A stretch of 34,589 nucleotides of DNA, from assembly GCA_003165075.1 (NCBI GenBank), contig PLSM01000150.1:1-34589 (forward strand), written 5' to 3'. Shown here in pieces: positions 25,288 to 34,589 of this stretch. A program made the translations under genes and the position numbers. Numbering within the stretch: position 1 is the stretch's first letter; each line of letters opens with the position of its first letter. Source of the stretch: Acidobacteriaceae bacterium (GTDB lineage: Bacteria > Acidobacteriota > Terriglobia > Terriglobales > Acidobacteriaceae). The notes under the pieces are model-generated. The model saw only the letters and a list, made by a program, of their open reading frames with translations, was not told where the DNA came from and did no database searches.

Positions 25288-27738
25288 ATGAATCAACTGC
25301 TTCAGGACGTTCGTTACGCAGTGCGCCAGTTGCGCAACTCGCCGGGGTTCGCGCTGACTGCCGTGTTCACGCTGGCGCTGGGTATCGGCGCCAACACTGC
25401 CATCTTTGTGCTGGTGAATACACTGATGCTGCGTCCGCTGCCCTTCAACAACGCGCAGGAACTGGTGTGGATTGCACCGCCTCCGGCCAAGTGCGGTTTC
25501 TCTTGCGAAACCTATTCGTCCGATGCCTTCGACGCGTTCCGCGCCCAGAGCCGGTCCTACCAGGACGTGACCGGCTACTTCGCCTTTTCCACGGCCGACA
25601 ATGTGCGCCTGACAGGCCGTGGCGAGCCGGTGCCAGCCACGGGCATTGGCGTGATCGGCAACTTCTTTCAGGTTCTCGGTGTTCGCCCGGCCATGGGCCG
25701 CTTATTCACCACCGATGAAGCACGCCAAGGCGCGCGGCCGGTGGTTCTGCTTGCAGATGCCTACTGGAAGAGACAGTTTGCCTCAGACCCCGACATTGTA
25801 GGCAAGGCCATCGACTTGGACGGGCAGCAGGTGACGGTTGTGGGAGTGTTGCCCCGCAGCTTCGATTTTGGCGCGGTCTTTTCTCCCGGTGCTCGGGTCG
25901 ATCTCTTCATGCCGTTTGACCTGGACAACGCGCGCGACTGGGGCAATATCGTTACCTTCATCGGCCGAATGAAGCCTGGTGTAAGCGTGGCTCAGGCGCA
26001 GGCCGAAGCGCGCCTGATTGCGCCGGGCCTATATTACAGGGTGAAATTTCCCGACTCGCGCGGGTCTTATAAAGACAAAGTCATTCCCGTTCCGTTGAAG
26101 GAGTATGTCAGCGGGAGGTTGCGCCGCTCGCTGGTCGTGTTGTGGGCCGCGGTAGGGATGATTCTGCTCATTGCGTGTGTCAATTTGTCGAACCTGCTGC
26201 TGGCCCGAGCCGCTGCACGCGGCAAAGAGTTTGCCATGCGCGGCGCTCTGGGAGCGAGCCGCGGCCGCATTGTGCGCCAACTGCTCACGGAGAGTCTGGT
26301 GCTTTCCTTTGCTGGCGCATTCTTCGGACTCGGGCTGGCCTACGGGATGGTGGCTTGGCTGGCGCGCCAGGGAGCAATCGCGCTGCCTCTGCTCAGCAGT
26401 CTGCGCATCGACGGCGCCGCATTGGGATGGACTGTGCTGGTCGCGGTGTGCGCCGCGATGTTCTTCGGCATTGTTCCCGGGCTAAGGATGGCTGATGGAA
26501 ATCTGCACGAGGCGCTGAAGGACTCCGGCGCGGGCTCAGGCCAGAGCCGGAAACAGGGGCGCATCCGCAGTGTGCTGGTGGTATCTGAGGTAGCGCTGGC
26601 CTGCGTTCTGCTGGTGGGTGCGGGACTCTTGCTGCGCAGTTTCCTGCACGTGTTGGACGTTGACCTCGGCTTCCAGCCCGACCACGCCGCCGCGATCAAG
26701 GTGGATTATGACGACGGCAGTGGCAATCCGGGAGTGACACGTGAGGCCGCGACTGCGCAGCGAACCGCGATCTTTCAGCAGATCCTGAGCCGCGTAGGCG
26801 CTATCCCCGGCGTGGTTGCGGCGGGCATGGTGGATTTCCTGCCGCTGGAACAGAACCGCGCCTGGGGTTCGCTGACGCCGAAGGGCAGGACTTATCGCCC
26901 AGGGGAGTTACCCGATTCACTCGTCTACATGATTACCCCGGGCTATATGCGAGCCATGGGCATGAGGCTGCATGGCCGCGATTTCACGTGGGAGGACGGC
27001 CCCAAGGGAGAACAGGTCATCATCATTAACCAGACCGCCGCGCAATTTCTCTGGCCCGGCGGGGACGCGATAGGAAAGATTGCCTGGATCAATGGCACGG
27101 AAGAGCACATTGTGGGCGTGATCGACGACGTGCACGAAAGCAAGGTGGAAGGAGAGGCGGGCTGGCAGGTTTACTTCCCCCAGGCACAGCAGAACCCGGT
27201 TGCAGCCCAATTGGTGATTCGCACCAGCCTGCCGCCCGGAGCTTTGGCGGGCAGTGTGCTGCATGCGCTGCGCGACTTGAATCCCAAGCAACCCGCTGCG
27301 GAGTTCCGGCCCATCCGGCAAATCGTGGACCACGCCGTCTCGCCGCGCCGTTTTTTCATGATGCTGATTGCCGCGTTCGCTGCGCTCGGGCTGCTGTTGG
27401 CAGCACTGGGCATCTACGGTGTGATCTCTTATTCAGTCACGCGGCAGACGCAGGAGATCGGAATTCGCATGGCGCTGGGCGCTTCGCGGTCGAGCGTGGT
27501 GACCATGGTATTGCGCGTGACGCTATGGCAGACGCTTGCGGGGCTTGCGTTGGGTATTCCTGCGGCGCTCGCTGCAGGCCATTTGATGGCCAATCAACTC
27601 TATGCTGTGGGTGCTTACGATCCTGTGGTTCTTGCCGGCGCAACCATGGTGCTGGGTCTCTGCGCCGCAACTGCAGGCTTTATTCCCGCACGCCGTGCCG
27701 CATCCATTGATCCCATGCGGGCACTTAGAACCGATTAG
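25288..27738 (+). CDS. ADOP-type ABC permease 3
   Basis: 816 aa from the ATG at 25288 (AGGGAGAGCAGAGG upstream); the frame is open to 25207, inside permease 2, but those residues are not ADOP-like. N-terminus [20 protein letters not shown] then [22 protein letters not shown]. The first FtsX domain starts at ~280 ([13 protein letters not shown]), the second at ~689 ([15 protein letters not shown]), and it ends [18 protein letters not shown] Cys-containing loop ([16 protein letters not shown]) follows the first span. The first bases of this gene and of permease 4 share a 27-base identical run (25294-25320 and 27782-27808), and their C-terminal ~70 residues are the most alike in the array. That suggests recent duplication or gene conversion. 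Confidence 0.9.
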   Translation: MNQLLQDVRYAVRQLRNSPGFALTAVFTLALGIGANTAIFVLVNTLMLRPLPFNNAQELVWIAPPPAKCGFSCETYSSDAFDAFRAQSRSYQDVTGYFAFSTADNVRLTGRGEPVPATGIGVIGNFFQVLGVRPAMGRLFTTDEARQGARPVVLLADAYWKRQFASDPDIVGKAIDLDGQQVTVVGVLPRSFDFGAVFSPGARVDLFMPFDLDNARDWGNIVTFIGRMKPGVSVAQAQAEARLIAPGLYYRVKFPDSRGSYKDKVIPVPLKEYVSGRLRRSLVVLWAAVGMILLIACVNLSNLLLARAAARGKEFAMRGALGASRGRIVRQLLTESLVLSFAGAFFGLGLAYGMVAWLARQGAIALPLLSSLRIDGAALGWTVLVAVCAAMFFGIVPGLRMADGNLHEALKDSGAGSGQSRKQGRIRSVLVVSEVALACVLLVGAGLLLRSFLHVLDVDLGFQPDHAAAIKVDYDDGSGNPGVTREAATAQRTAIFQQILSRVGAIPGVVAAGMVDFLPLEQNRAWGSLTPKGRTYRPGELPDSLVYMITPGYMRAMGMRLHGRDFTWEDGPKGEQVIIINQTAAQFLWPGGDAIGKIAWINGTEEHIVGVIDDVHESKVEGEAGWQVYFPQAQQNPVAAQLVIRTSLPPGALAGSVLHALRDLNPKQPAAEFRPIRQIVDHAVSPRRFFMMLIAAFAALGLLLAALGIYGVISYSVTRQTQEIGIRMALGASRSSVVTMVLRVTLWQTLAGLALGIPAALAAGHLMANQLYAVGAYDPVVLAGATMVLGLCAATAGFIPARRAASIDPMRALRTD

Positions 27739-27775
27739 CAAGGTGAACCAGGTCAGGCAACGGAGAACCAACTTG

Positions 27776-30337
27776 ATGAACCAACTGCTTCAGGACGTTC
27801 GTTACGCATTGCGCCAATTGCGCAAGTCGCCGGGCTTTACGCTTACCGCGGTCATCACCCTGGCGCTCGGCATCGGAGCTAATACGGCCATCTTCACGCT
27901 GGTCCAAGGCGTCCTGCTTCGCTCGCTGCCAGTCGCAGATCCGTCGCGGCTCTATCGAATTGGTGACACGGACGATTGTTGCGTTGACGGCGGCTATCCG
28001 GGCGACGCCGGCGAGAACGGAGACTTCTCTATCTTCTCCACTGACCTTTTCCAATACCTGAAAAACTCGGCGCCGGAGTTTGAGCAGTTGGCCGCGGTGC
28101 AGGCCGGGGGGACGCCCGCGAGCGTACGGCGCGGAAATGCGCTGGCCAAGTCGATGCGGGGCGAATTCGTCACCGGCAACTACTTCACCATGCTCGGCAT
28201 GGGCGCCTATGCGGGCCGCGTGTTTGCCGATAGCGACGATACGCCCAGCTCCGCTCCGACAACTGTGCTCAGTTACATGACGTGGCAGGGCGAGTTTGCT
28301 TCTGATCCGTCGATCGTCGGCTCCACTGTCTATATTGAGGCTCGACCTTTCACGGTCATCGGCATAGCGCCGCCCGGCTTCTTCGGCGACCGAGTCTCGG
28401 ACAGTCCGCCCGATCTGTGGATGCCAATCCAGACCGAACCGTATGTTCGATCCGGAGGATACTCGGTGCTCCATCACGCAGAGGCTCACTGGCTGTATGC
28501 ACTGGGGCGGGTGCGGGCGGGAACCAACGCGGGGGCATTGCAAAGCAAGCTGTCGGTAGCGTTGCGCCAATGGCTCTATTCGCGCTCCACATTTACCTCC
28601 AACGGCGGCGCATCCCTGATTCCCCGGCAGCATGTGGTTCTGACACCGGGCGGCGGCGGCATTCAGAGCTTGCAACAGGAGACTGGAAAAGGCCTGAACA
28701 TGCTGATGATCCTTTCCAGCGTGGTGTTGCTGATTGCCTGCGCCAACATCGCCAACCTGATGCTGGCCCGCGCCACCACGCGGCGCGCGGAACTGGCGGT
28801 GCGCATGGCCATGGGGGCCGGGCGCCGCCGTGTAATAGGCCAGATCATTACGGAGAGCGTGCTTTTGAGTTGCATTGGCGGACTTGCGGGCCTTGGCGTT
28901 GCCTATGCCGGATCGCGCACGATTCTTGCACTGGCATTTCCCGACGCACGCAACCTGCCCATCGATGCCAGTCCGTCATTACCTATTCTCGGGTTCGCCT
29001 TTATGGTTTCGCTGCTGACGGGCATCTTATTTGGCGCGGGGCCGGCGTGGCTTTCGTCGCATACGCAGCCGGCCGAGGCATTGCGCGGCGTCAATCGCTC
29101 GACGCGCGACCGCTCATCGCTTCCGCAAAAGGCGCTGGTCGTTTTCCAGGCCGCGCTTTCGCTGATGCTGCTGGCCGGAGCTATTCTGATGTCGAAGACA
29201 CTAGCCAACCTGGAACACCAGAACTTCGGCATCGCCACGACCAACCGCTATGTTCTTCACTTCGATCCGGCGGGGGCCGGATACACCATCGATCGCGTCC
29301 CCGGACTCTACCGGCAGATCGAAGATCGCTTTAACGCCCTGCCTGGAGTCACTGCTTTCGGGCTGGCGCTGTATAGCCCGCTTGAAGGTGATAACTGGAG
29401 CGAATGTGTAATCCAGCAGGGACATCCCGCGCCGGGACCGAATAGCGATTGTGGGGCCACATGGGATCGCGTCAGCACGTACTTCCTCGATGCCATCGGC
29501 GTGCCCATGGTGCGCGGCCGGGGATTCACGGAGCAGGACACACAAGCGTCGCCGCAGGTGGCCGTGGTCAACGAGACCTTCGCGAAGAGATTTTTCCCCA
29601 ACCAGGACGCGGTGGGCCAGCATTTTGGCATCGATATGCCGCAGTACTCAAGCAGCTTTCAAATAGCGGGCGTCTTTAAGGATTTCAAAATGAACAACCC
29701 GCGCGATCCTGTACGCCCGGTCTTCCTGCGACCGTTGGCCCAGCGATTCACCGGCTACAAAGAATCGGAAATGAATGCGGGCGAAGTGCAGTCGATGTTT
29801 ATGAACGCCATGGTTCTAACCTTCAACCGGCCTCAGCAAAATGCGGATGCGTTGATTCGTCAAACGCTGGCCGGCGTCGACCCTGCGCTCACCGTCAGGG
29901 ACCTTCGCACACTCGATGCGCAGGTGGCCGGCAACTTCAACCAGGACCGCCTGATTGCACGACTGACGAGCCTCTTCGGCATGCTGGCGCTGATTCTCGC
30001 TTCTGTCGGCCTCTACGGGGTCATGTCCTACTTCGTCGCGCGCCGTACCAGCGAAATCGGCATCCGTATGGCGCTGGGCGCGACGCGGACGAGCGTGGTG
30101 GCAATGGTGATGCGCGGCGCAATGTGGCAGATTCTCATCGGACTGGGCCTGGGCATTCCGGCCGCGCTGGTTGCGGGGCACATGATGGCGAGCCAACTCT
30201 ACGGCGTAAAAGGCTTCGATCCGATGGCCTTGGCCGGTGCAACCCTGGTGCTCGGCCTCTGCGCCACCGTCGCGGGCTTTATCCCCGCCCGCCGCGCAGC
30301 TTCAATCGAACCCATGCAAGCACTGCGCACTGAATAA
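27776..30337 (+). CDS. ADOP-type ABC permease 4
   Basis: 853 aa from the ATG at 27776, the largest of the array; the frame is open to 27602 but that portion overlaps permease 3 and is not ADOP-like. N-terminus [20 protein letters not shown] and [22 protein letters not shown]. An extra loop with paired cysteines ([20 protein letters not shown]) follows span 1, and two more cysteines ([20 protein letters not shown]) occur in the second periplasmic domain. The four could form periplasmic disulfides, which is inference. The first FtsX domain starts at ~309 ([15 protein letters not shown]), the second at ~727 ([15 protein letters not shown]), and it ends [17 protein letters not shown]. Spacing is 37 bases to permease 3 and 12 to permease 5. 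Confidence 0.9.
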   Translation: MNQLLQDVRYALRQLRKSPGFTLTAVITLALGIGANTAIFTLVQGVLLRSLPVADPSRLYRIGDTDDCCVDGGYPGDAGENGDFSIFSTDLFQYLKNSAPEFEQLAAVQAGGTPASVRRGNALAKSMRGEFVTGNYFTMLGMGAYAGRVFADSDDTPSSAPTTVLSYMTWQGEFASDPSIVGSTVYIEARPFTVIGIAPPGFFGDRVSDSPPDLWMPIQTEPYVRSGGYSVLHHAEAHWLYALGRVRAGTNAGALQSKLSVALRQWLYSRSTFTSNGGASLIPRQHVVLTPGGGGIQSLQQETGKGLNMLMILSSVVLLIACANIANLMLARATTRRAELAVRMAMGAGRRRVIGQIITESVLLSCIGGLAGLGVAYAGSRTILALAFPDARNLPIDASPSLPILGFAFMVSLLTGILFGAGPAWLSSHTQPAEALRGVNRSTRDRSSLPQKALVVFQAALSLMLLAGAILMSKTLANLEHQNFGIATTNRYVLHFDPAGAGYTIDRVPGLYRQIEDRFNALPGVTAFGLALYSPLEGDNWSECVIQQGHPAPGPNSDCGATWDRVSTYFLDAIGVPMVRGRGFTEQDTQASPQVAVVNETFAKRFFPNQDAVGQHFGIDMPQYSSSFQIAGVFKDFKMNNPRDPVRPVFLRPLAQRFTGYKESEMNAGEVQSMFMNAMVLTFNRPQQNADALIRQTLAGVDPALTVRDLRTLDAQVAGNFNQDRLIARLTSLFGMLALILASVGLYGVMSYFVARRTSEIGIRMALGATRTSVVAMVMRGAMWQILIGLGLGIPAALVAGHMMASQLYGVKGFDPMALAGATLVLGLCATVAGFIPARRAASIEPMQALRTE

Positions 30338-30349
30338 GGAGACGGAAAG

Positions 30350-32872
30350 TTGAACACGTTGCTCCAGGACGCTCGCTACGCGCTTCGCCAATTGCGCAAG
30401 TCGCCGGCTTTTACGCTCACCGTCGTTGTTACGCTGGCCTTGGGTATCGGCGCGAACGCCGCCGTGTTCACGCTCTTCGACCAAGTGCTGCTGCGCATGT
30501 TGCCGGTTGAAAAGCCGAAGGAACTGGTGCGTTTTGAGTGGACCGGAACGTTTTCAGGCTCTGCCAGCAGTTTTGGCGGAGACTCAAGAAACTACTTTTC
30601 CTATCCGATGTATAAGGACCTGCGCGACCAGAACCAGGCATTCGCCGGAATGCTGGCAGCCGACAAGACCCAGGTGGGCGTGTCGTGGCACAACCAGGCC
30701 GAGAACAAAGACGCGGAAATCGTTACCGGCAACTACTTCCAATTGCTGGGCCTCAGGCCCTCGCTTGGACGGCTGTTGACCCAGACCGACGATACGGCCA
30801 AGAACGCCAACCCCGTGGTCGTGCTCAGCTACGACTACTGGCATGCCCGCTTTGCAGCATCGCGCGATGTCGTGGGCCAGACGGTGCTCATCAACGGCCA
30901 TCCCTTCACGATTCTCGGTGTGGCGCCGCAGAACTTCTCCTCCGCCATCGGGGGATACCGCCCCGGATTGTTCATTCCCATCAGCATGGTCGAAGTTGCC
31001 ATGCCCGGCGCGGTGCCCGATGACAGCCTGAACAATCACCAGACCATCTGGCTGACCCTGGTGGCACGGCTCAAGCCGGGCATGACCATGCCCAAAGCCG
31101 AAGCTAGCCTTGGGCCGCTGTGGCACAGCCTGCGTGCACATGAACTGACTCTCTACAAGTCGGCTTCCGAGCGATTCAAGAAAGGCTTTCTCGACGGTTC
31201 GCGCCTACAGGTCAAGGACGATTCGACGGGCTTTTCACCGGATCGTGCCGAGTTGAAGACGCCGCTCATCATTCTCATGAGCATGGCATGCCTGCTGGTG
31301 ACCATGTGCGCCATCAATGTGGCCACCCTGCTGCTGATTCGCGCCGCAAGCCGCGCGCGCGAAATGTCAATGCGCTATGCACTGGGCGCAAAGCGAAGCC
31401 GCATCGTTTCACAGTTACTGGTCGAAGGTGGCTTGCTCGGCGCGGCTGGAGCCGTTGCCGGACTTGCCCTTGCGCCCACGGTCGCCGCCTTCCTGGTGCG
31501 CCTGATGACGAACTCAGACCCCGGCAGCGAGCCTTACTCCGCCTCGGTCGACGGGCGTGTGCTGATGTTTACGGTGGGAATCTCTTTCGTAACCAGTCTG
31601 TTCTTCAGCATCGCTCCCGCGCTTCATTTCCTGCGTCCTGACCTGGCGCAGGCGCTCCGCCAGAATACTGGAACTGCATCCAAAGGCTCGCAGCGCTTTC
31701 GCAAGCTGGCTGTGGGTGCACAGATCGCGCTCAGCGTATTGCTGCTGGGCGGTGCAGGCCTGTTTGTGCGCACACTTGAAAACCTGCGCCACCAGCCGGT
31801 CGGTTTCGAGACTGCGAATCTCGCTACCTTTTCCCTTGACCCAACCAGTTCCGGTTACGGCTCAGATCGCGCGATGCAAATTGAAATCAGCGCGCTGGAT
31901 GCGCTGCGCCGGATTCCTGGCGTATCAAACGCTGCCGCAACTACCGACCCCGAACTGATGGGAAACACGTCCAGATCCAGCTTCATAATTCAGGGCTATA
32001 AGCCGGCTGAAGACGAACACTTGCACTTTGAATTTGAGTGGATCACTGCCGGTTACTTTGCCACGCTGCGGCAGCCTCTGCTGGCGGGCAGGGAGTTCAC
32101 GTCTTCGGACGCGGAGGCAGCGCCGAAGGTTGCGGTCGTCAACCTGTCCCTTGCCAAGCGTTTCTACGGTTCGGCGCAGAACGCATTAGGCCGCGCTTTG
32201 GGTGAAGGCGGAGACGACGGATCAAAGCCCGACACCACCATCGTCGGCGTTGTGGGCGACGTGAAACACGCCAATCTACGCACCGACATTGGCCCTGCGG
32301 TTTACAGGCCTTATCAGCAGCAAAAGCATCCCGGTGGCGCCGAGTTCTACGTGCGCACCGTGCAGCCGCCGGAGACCGTGGAAGCGGCCATCCGGCAGAC
32401 GATTCATCAGCTCGACGCCACATTGGTCGTCGATGGCCTGCGCACCATGGAGCAGCAGGTAGACGCCCGCGCCGCCGACGTGCGGGCTCTGGCCTTTTTG
32501 TCCATCGGCTTTTCAGTGCTGGCTATGGTGTTGGCCGCTGTGGGGCTCTATGGTGTGTTGGCCTACTCCACTGAGCAGCGCACTCGCGAGATTGGCGTAC
32601 GGCTGGCGCTGGGCGCGCAACGATCGAGCGTAGTGGTGCTGGTGGTTCGTGAGATGACCATCATCGCCGGGATCGCCACAGTGATTGCACTGCCGTCCGT
32701 TGTGGCCCTGGCTCGTCTCTTCCGCAGCCAACTCTACGGTGTAGCTGCATTCGATCCTGTTACTCTCGCCGCGGCGGTGATTTTGACCGCTTTGATGGTT
32801 GGCCTGGCCGCGGCATTACCGGCGCGGCGCGCCGCATCCGTCGAGCCGATGCAAGCGCTGCGCACCGAGTAA
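30350..32872 (+). CDS. ADOP-type ABC permease 5 (TTG start)
   Basis: 840 aa. The start is TTG at 30350, supported by AAGGAG about 9 bases upstream and by alignment with the other ADOP N-termini ([22 protein letters not shown]). GIGANAAVFTLFDQVLLRMLPV ends span 1. The first FtsX domain starts at ~304 (REMSMRYALGAKRSR), the second at ~713 (REIGVRLALGAQRSS), and it ends [17 protein letters not shown]. The first periplasmic loop is Ser/Gly-rich (TGTFSGSASSFGGDSRN). The rare start codon may lower its translation relative to its neighbours. ATPase 2 follows 42 bases later, making this permease its likeliest partner. Confidence 0.9.
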   Translation: MNTLLQDARYALRQLRKSPAFTLTVVVTLALGIGANAAVFTLFDQVLLRMLPVEKPKELVRFEWTGTFSGSASSFGGDSRNYFSYPMYKDLRDQNQAFAGMLAADKTQVGVSWHNQAENKDAEIVTGNYFQLLGLRPSLGRLLTQTDDTAKNANPVVVLSYDYWHARFAASRDVVGQTVLINGHPFTILGVAPQNFSSAIGGYRPGLFIPISMVEVAMPGAVPDDSLNNHQTIWLTLVARLKPGMTMPKAEASLGPLWHSLRAHELTLYKSASERFKKGFLDGSRLQVKDDSTGFSPDRAELKTPLIILMSMACLLVTMCAINVATLLLIRAASRAREMSMRYALGAKRSRIVSQLLVEGGLLGAAGAVAGLALAPTVAAFLVRLMTNSDPGSEPYSASVDGRVLMFTVGISFVTSLFFSIAPALHFLRPDLAQALRQNTGTASKGSQRFRKLAVGAQIALSVLLLGGAGLFVRTLENLRHQPVGFETANLATFSLDPTSSGYGSDRAMQIEISALDALRRIPGVSNAAATTDPELMGNTSRSSFIIQGYKPAEDEHLHFEFEWITAGYFATLRQPLLAGREFTSSDAEAAPKVAVVNLSLAKRFYGSAQNALGRALGEGGDDGSKPDTTIVGVVGDVKHANLRTDIGPAVYRPYQQQKHPGGAEFYVRTVQPPETVEAAIRQTIHQLDATLVVDGLRTMEQQVDARAADVRALAFLSIGFSVLAMVLAAVGLYGVLAYSTEQRTREIGVRLALGAQRSSVVVLVVREMTIIAGIATVIALPSVVALARLFRSQLYGVAAFDPVTLAAAVILTALMVGLAAALPARRAASVEPMQALRTE

Positions 32873-32914
32873 CTAACCGATTAACCAGTTATTGAAACGG
32901 AGTAACTCAACATC

Positions 32915-33616
32915 ATGATCGAACTGAAAAATGTAGAACGCAGTTACAAAGCCGGGCACACTGAAACCTGGGTGCTGCGCCGCATCGGGCTCACCATTCG
33001 GGAGGGCGAATTCGTTACCGTGATGGGACCGTCGGGAGCAGGGAAGTCATCGCTGCTGAACGTGCTGGCTCTGCTGGATGACGGCTGGCTGGGCGAGTAT
33101 TGGTTTGGCGAGACGCCGGTGCACACGCTCAACCGCAGGCAGCGCGCCGATCTCGCACGCCAGCGCATCGGAATGGTCTTCCAGAGCTATCACTTGCTCG
33201 ACGACCTTACCGTGGCCGAGAACATCGACCTGCCGCTCAGTTACAAGAACCTGCCGGCGAAAGAACGGCAGGGCATGGTGGCCGACATTCTCGATCGCTT
33301 TCAAATTGTGGCAAAAAAAGATCTGTTTCCCAATCAGCTTTCGGGAGGACAGCAGCAACTGGTGGGCGTCGCGCGCGCCGTGGTTCACGCTCCCGCGTTG
33401 CTGCTGGCCGATGAGCCCACCGGCAATCTGCACTCCACGCAGGCCCGCGAGATCATGGAACTCTTTTGCGAACTTAACCGCCAGGGCACGACCATTGTGC
33501 AGGTTACGCACTCTGAGGAAAACGCGCGCTACGGCAAGCGCATCCTCGAACTACGCGATGGGTGGCTCACGCGCGACGAAGCCGTGCCGGCCAGGACAAC
33601 GGAGGACGCACGGTGA
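32915..33616 (+). CDS. MacB/LolD-type ABC ATPase 2 of the exporter, altered D-loop
   Basis: 233 aa, start ATG at 32915. Walker A GPSGAGKSS (38-46), Q-loop Gln90, signature LSGGQ (142-146) and Walker B ALLLADE (161-167) are intact, and the switch His199 is present (QVTHSEE). Two changes stand out. The D-loop reads NLHS (171-174) instead of NLDS, losing the Asp that contacts the opposite nucleotide site. The post-signature segment is QQQLVGVAR rather than QQQRVAIAR. ATPase 2 differs widely from ATPase 1 and is not a recent duplicate. It may form an asymmetric heterodimer with ATPase 1 or serve a subset of permeases; both are inference. Its stop overlaps the GTG of the TolC-like gene. Confidence 0.88.
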   Translation: MIELKNVERSYKAGHTETWVLRRIGLTIREGEFVTVMGPSGAGKSSLLNVLALLDDGWLGEYWFGETPVHTLNRRQRADLARQRIGMVFQSYHLLDDLTVAENIDLPLSYKNLPAKERQGMVADILDRFQIVAKKDLFPNQLSGGQQQLVGVARAVVHAPALLLADEPTGNLHSTQAREIMELFCELNRQGTTIVQVTHSEENARYGKRILELRDGWLTRDEAVPARTTEDAR

Positions 33617-34589
33617 GCTATTTGAATACACATTCAGCGAGACGAATTCAAGCCTGGACTGCAGTTTTCCTGTTGCAGGCGAATATGGCTCTTGCTGTGG
33701 AACCCGTTTCCTCAGCCGCATCTGCCCAGGCGCCCGCGACCGCATCCGCGGAAGCTCCGCAAAACTTCGTTCCCTTTCAACAGTTGCTGCGCCCGTCCCG
33801 CAATCCGGTCGATGCGTATCGCGGAAAGTCCGTAGCGCCGCCCAGCTTGGCGAACTCCGTTCGGCTCTCTTCTCTTATCCGCGAGGGGAAGCTATATCTG
33901 TCATTGCACGACGCCATCGATCTGGCGCTTGAGAACAACCTAGACCTGGTTATCTCGCGCTATAACTTGCCCATTGCGCAAATGGACATCCTGCGTACCC
34001 AGGCCGGGAGCTACCCGCGCGGAGTCAATACGGGCGTAATCTCCGGAACGCCCGGTGGCGCGGGACTCAGCAGCGCTTTTGCAGGCGGCAATGGCGGCGG
34101 CGCAGGCGGTACTTCAAGCGGTGCGGGCGGCGCGGGTGCGGGCAGTTCCGGTCTCGTTCAGTCCACCCTGGGCACGGGCACCACGGTCAATACCTATGAT
34201 CCCTATATCCAGGCGCAGACCTATGTGGATCACACCACGCAATTGTTGCCCAACCAGACACTCTACGGAGTGCCCGTGATCCACCTCAACACCATCCTGG
34301 GCAATTTGACCTATCAGCAGGCGTTTCCTACTGGGGCAGCCATCCAGGTGATGTTCAACAACAACCGACAAACCACCAACAGCCCCAATAACACTCTGAA
34401 TCCACAGCTCAACTCGTATTTCGAGTTCTATGCGCAGCAGCAGTTGCTGGCAGGCTTGGGCTTTGGCCCCAACCTTCGCTATTTGCGGATCGCCAAGACC
34501 AACCAGAAAGTTGGCGACATCGCCTTCAAGGCGCAGGTTATTGCCACCGTGACCCAGATCGCCAACCTGTACTGGGACCTGGTGAGCGC
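33613..34589 (+). CDS. TolC-like outer-membrane efflux protein, N-terminal part (runs off window)
   Basis: The frame opens at GTG 33613 in a GTGA overlap with the ATPase 2 stop and stays open to the end (325 codons plus two bases), so the gene is cut by the window. A signal-peptide-like stretch (IQAWTAVFLLQANMALAVE) is followed by the TolC-family segment LSLHDAIDLALENNLDLVISRYNLPIAQMDILRTQAG, the helical start of the first efflux repeat. Next are a Gly/Ser-rich insertion (about 34081-34152), barrel-like strands (LNTILGNLTYQQAFPTGAAIQVMFNNNR) and a renewed helix (LRIAKTNQKVGDIAFKAQVIATVTQIANLYWDLVS). It supplies the outer-membrane duct for the fusion protein and permeases upstream. The missing part should hold the second repeat. 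Confidence 0.88.
   Translation, partial: MSYLNTHSARRIQAWTAVFLLQANMALAVEPVSSAASAQAPATASAEAPQNFVPFQQLLRPSRNPVDAYRGKSVAPPSLANSVRLSSLIREGKLYLSLHDAIDLALENNLDLVISRYNLPIAQMDILRTQAGSYPRGVNTGVISGTPGGAGLSSAFAGGNGGGAGGTSSGAGGAGAGSSGLVQSTLGTGTTVNTYDPYIQAQTYVDHTTQLLPNQTLYGVPVIHLNTILGNLTYQQAFPTGAAIQVMFNNNRQTTNSPNNTLNPQLNSYFEFYAQQQLLAGLGFGPNLRYLRIAKTNQKVGDIAFKAQVIATVTQIANLYWDLVS

Noticed and set aside
27602..27775. Upstream extension of permease 4 by 58 codons
   Set aside because: It overlaps the end of permease 3 in another frame and does not resemble ADOP N-termini; the conserved [17 protein letters not shown] start is at 27776. The same reasoning rejects the extension of permease 3 to 25207.
27725..28675. 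Long minus-strand open frame (316 codons) inside permease 4
   Set aside because: It lies entirely antisense to conserved ADOP sequence, is Arg/Gly/His-rich without recognisable motifs, and is explained by high GC at third codon positions. The same holds for frames at 2877-3647, 9812-10516, 12723-13484, 14920-15750 and 28417-29334.

Overview
The window looks like a chromosomal segment of an Acidobacteriota bacterium (Terriglobia / Acidobacteriaceae-like). The main reason is five tandem ~810-850 aa permeases of the acidobacterial 'ADOP' type (two MacB/FtsX modules in one chain). A TonB-dependent receptor fragment and several hairpin-bearing intergenic repeats fit the same assignment. GC is high in most genes but visibly lower around 5.8-9.7 kb and 16-18 kb. 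This is inferred from gene content; no rRNA or marker gene is present. LEFT PART (1-5.8 kb, + strand): the 3' part of a TonB-dependent outer-membrane receptor, a Tat-exported GH43-like glycoside hydrolase with a CBM6-like tail, a YheT-type alpha/beta hydrolase coupled to an unrecognised 190-aa protein, and a tRNA-Arg(UCU). The receptor and hydrolase suggest glycan uptake and degradation. LOWER-GC BLOCK (5.8-9.7 kb): a DPM1/GtrB-type membrane glycosyltransferase (+), then a SAM methyltransferase and a polytopic GT-C-like protein (both -). It resembles a small lipid-linked sugar transfer cluster. MINUS-STRAND CASSETTE (9.7-12.3 kb): LolD/MacB-type ATPase, LolA-like periplasmic protein and membrane-anchored alpha/beta hydrolase, tightly packed. 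Upstream of the ATPase lies only a short stretch resembling the C-terminus of an FtsX permease, so the permease partner seems to have been lost. METABOLIC CASSETTE (12.7-15.9 kb, +): ExaC/AldB-type aldehyde dehydrogenase, DUF779 protein and thiolase. Then come a small membrane protein and an EndoIII-like Fe-S DNA glycosylase homologue (-). RIGHT HALF (18.0-34.6 kb, +): the main feature is a nine-gene exporter locus in the order membrane fusion protein, ATPase 1, five ADOP permeases, ATPase 2, TolC-like outer-membrane factor (runs off the window). It contains all parts of a MacAB-TolC-type tripartite system, but with five different double-length permeases between two different ATPases. ATPase 2 carries a changed D-loop (NLHS instead of NLDS). 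The locus is preceded by a good sigma-54-type -24/-12 element (17999-18014) and a perfect dyad about 125 bp upstream of the predicted start (17890-17905), suggesting enhancer-dependent control. A ~105-nt nested inverted-repeat element sits between the fusion-protein gene and ATPase 1.
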